Source: Paenibacillus sp. FSL H8-0537
GTDB taxonomy: Bacteria; Bacillota; Bacilli; Paenibacillales; Paenibacillaceae
NCBI RefSeq assembly: GCF_038051995.1
Contig: NZ_CP150290.1
Location: 4,826,001-4,890,000 of the forward strand
DNA length: 64,000 nt
Direction: 5' to 3'
Position 1 is the first letter of the stretch; each line of letters starts with the position of its first letter. Of the stretch, positions 62,447 through 64,000 are shown one piece after another. The position numbers were made by a program, and so were the translations under genes. Below the pieces are notes generated by a model. The model was not told where the DNA came from, did no database searches, and saw only the letters and a list, made by a program, of their open reading frames with translations.

Positions 62447-64000
62447 TTAACGAGATTTACGTTTTAAAATCCGAACATCATACGCAGCAAGCGCCAGTGC
62501 AGCCCCCACTTGACCACCATTCAATACATCCTCATAAGAGTGGTCATCGAGCGCCACTTGTTGCTCTTGCGGTGTGAAGTTGGATACGAATACATAGTCT
62601 GACTCCCCATCGCCGCGCAGCTGCGCGGTCACGCCTTCAGGCAGCTCGGTATCCAGCACTTTGCGAATGCCTTCCTGCTCCACTAGCGTCTTGAAGAAAT
62701 CTGTGAAAAATGGTTCTTTATTGCGGGAAGCTACATAATACGCTTTCCCCTTGCCCAAGCGGTTTACCGTCAATGCCGGACGGCCAGCATAGAAATCTTC
62801 TCCGTATACGGCCAGCGCCTCTGCGCCTTCAAGATGGATAAGGTCGCAAAGCTCATGCGCTTCGTACTCTCCGGACAAGCCAAGAGCATTGCCTTCCGAC
62901 ATGACTACGCGATTCGTCTCGCCGTCATGAAGGGAATCAATCTCCTCTGACCAAATGCCGAGCGTTTTGCGAAGCGGCCCTGGGAAGCCCGTCAAGAAGC
63001 AAAGATCGCTTTCGTTAACGATGCCAGTCCAGTAAGTCGCAATAAACGTGCCGCCATTTTCAACAAACTTCTCAATAGCCTCGCCAACACCTGGACGCAC
63101 CATGTACAGCATAGGCGCGATCACGATTTTATATGAATCCAATGCGCATTCAGAATCAATAATGTCTACCGGGATGCCGAGCTCCCAGAATGGACGGTAA
63201 TGCTTGCGCGCTGTTTCCTCGTAATGAATGCCGCAGTTGCGCGGGCCTTGCGAATCTTTGACCGCCCAGCGGTTTTCCCAATCGTAAATGATCGCGACTT
63301 CCGGCTTAACCGTTGTGCCGACCACATCTTCAAGCTTCGTAAGCGCATGGCCTACGTCGGTCACATCTTTAAATACGCGGGTATGCTCATGTCCGACATG
63401 GTCAACGACCGAGCCATGCAGCTTTTCGCTGGAGCCGCGGCTTTTGCGCCATTGGAAATATTGCACGGTATCCGAGCCATGGGCTACGGCCTGCATGGAA
63501 GACAGCAAATGCATGCCCGGCTTCTTCAGCTTGCTGACCGGCTGCCAGTTCGTCATGCTTGGCGTGCTTTCCATCAGCATAAATGGCTTGCCGCCTTTGA
63601 GTGAGCGGAAAATGTCATGGTTGAAGCCGATCCAAGCCGCCAGCTCGCTATCGCTTTCCAAGCTGTGCCAAGTTGGGTAAGCATCCCACGAAATCATATC
63701 GAGCATATCCGCAAACTTCCAATAATTCAGCCCTTCGAAGTCGAGCATAAAATTAGTTGTAATCGGCAGCTCCGGATTAATGGCACGAAGCGGCTCCATT
63801 TCCTTACGGCAGAAGTCCACCGTCTGATCAGTAACAAAACGCATCCAGTCCACATTCATGCCGTGAACAGCTCTTTCTCCGCGGCGCGTTGGTGTATCGA
63901 CTTGGCTCCAATCGGTATAGGTGTGACTCCAGAACGTCGTCCACCAAGCATCATTCAATGCATCAAGTGTGCCATAACGCTGCTGCAGCCAGCCGCGGAA
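62447..64000 (-). CDS. GH42 beta-galactosidase, N-terminal part beyond the window
   Basis: The frame is open to the right edge (517 residues visible). ALNDAWWTTFWSHTYTDWSQ and HGMNVDWMRFVTDQTVDFCR are typical of GH42 domain A. KPFMLMESTPSMTNWQ contains the nucleophile Glu, followed by the trimerisation domain (CGIHYEETARKHYRPFWELG) and the C-terminal beta domain. The acid/base NE motif lies beyond the edge. It hydrolyses terminal beta-galactosides of oligosaccharides. The apparent TTG at 63958 is only an internal codon. Confidence 0.95.
   Translation of the reverse strand, partial: FRGWLQQRYGTLDALNDAWWTTFWSHTYTDWSQVDTPTRRGERAVHGMNVDWMRFVTDQTVDFCRKEMEPLRAINPELPITTNFMLDFEGLNYWKFADMLDMISWDAYPTWHSLESDSELAAWIGFNHDIFRSLKGGKPFMLMESTPSMTNWQPVSKLKKPGMHLLSSMQAVAHGSDTVQYFQWRKSRGSSEKLHGSVVDHVGHEHTRVFKDVTDVGHALTKLEDVVGTTVKPEVAIIYDWENRWAVKDSQGPRNCGIHYEETARKHYRPFWELGIPVDIIDSECALDSYKIVIAPMLYMVRPGVGEAIEKFVENGGTFIATYWTGIVNESDLCFLTGFPGPLRKTLGIWSEEIDSLHDGETNRVVMSEGNALGLSGEYEAHELCDLIHLEGAEALAVYGEDFYAGRPALTVNRLGKGKAYYVASRNKEPFFTDFFKTLVEQEGIRKVLDTELPEGVTAQLRGDGESDYVFVSNFTPQEQQVALDDHSYEDVLNGGQVGAALALAAYDVRILKRKSR

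Noticed and set aside
63958..64000. Start of the GH42 gene at TTG 63958
   Set aside because: The frame and the GH42 similarity continue to the window edge, so the codon is internal.

Overview
The window looks like chromosomal DNA of an endospore-forming Firmicute, most probably a Paenibacillus or close relative. The reasons are the low-to-mid GC content, the strong AGGAGG-type ribosome binding sites, an alpha/beta-type small acid-soluble spore protein, the sporulation membrane protein YtaF, and the polA-mutM-ytaF-coaE-transglycosylase-nrdR order that I associate with Paenibacillaceae. No database search was possible, so genus is inference.

Layout. 0-3 kb: a YgjP-type metallohydrolase (cut by the edge) with a GNAT enzyme, then a MarR regulator and a MATE efflux pump sharing a three-copy palindromic operator. 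3-11.2 kb: a five-gene leftward operon coding for a SWIM zinc-finger protein, a HEAT-repeat protein, a MoxR-type AAA+ ATPase, a large DUF5682-like protein with a TraB/EreA-like N-terminus, and a VWA (CoxE-like) protein. This is the least understood system in the window. A MITE-like element sits inside it and a 98-bp tandem repeat lies upstream. 11.5-20.7 kb: a MalT-like regulator, a tautomerase-carboxymuconolactone decarboxylase fusion facing a LysR regulator, an Lrp regulator, an MFS pump, an EcsC protein, an AraC regulator remnant and an aldo/keto reductase. 20.7-25.9 kb: a helD-rph pair, i.e. an RNA polymerase-recycling helicase followed by a rifampicin phosphotransferase. 26-30 kb: DUF2975/YozG pair, a YdcZ-Crp-YdcZ operon and an NDH-2-like flavoprotein.

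30.2-37.4 kb is an accessory region next to tRNA-Ala(GGC). It holds 233-bp tandem repeats that duplicate the tRNA 3' end, a third diverged copy of the same module at 37.2 kb, and between them a 3.7-kb unit (30749-34438) with IS231-like terminal inverted repeats and a perfect 11-bp target duplication. That unit contains no transposase but carries RidA, PNPOx-like, VOC and CGNR genes. I read it as a mobile insertion cassette. Around it are an IS3 transposase remnant, an XRE regulator and an aldo/keto reductase.

37.4-43.3 kb: TetR/aldo-keto reductase with a perfect palindromic operator, an LLM flavoprotein with an autoregulated MarR, and the formaldehyde-fixing hxlA-hxlB-hxlR operon. 43.3-50 kb: conserved core genes nrdR, ssp, slt-like, coaE, ytaF, mutM, polA. 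50.1-62.3 kb: phosphate region. pstS-pstC-pstA-pstB and pstB-phoU are each preceded by PHO-box-like repeats, with a LysR regulator between them. The region is flanked by two signalling proteins, a GGDEF protein and a soluble methyl-accepting protein, which share the same CBS-like sensor head. A membrane chemoreceptor and a GH42 beta-galactosidase (cut by the right edge) follow. Most genes run leftward.
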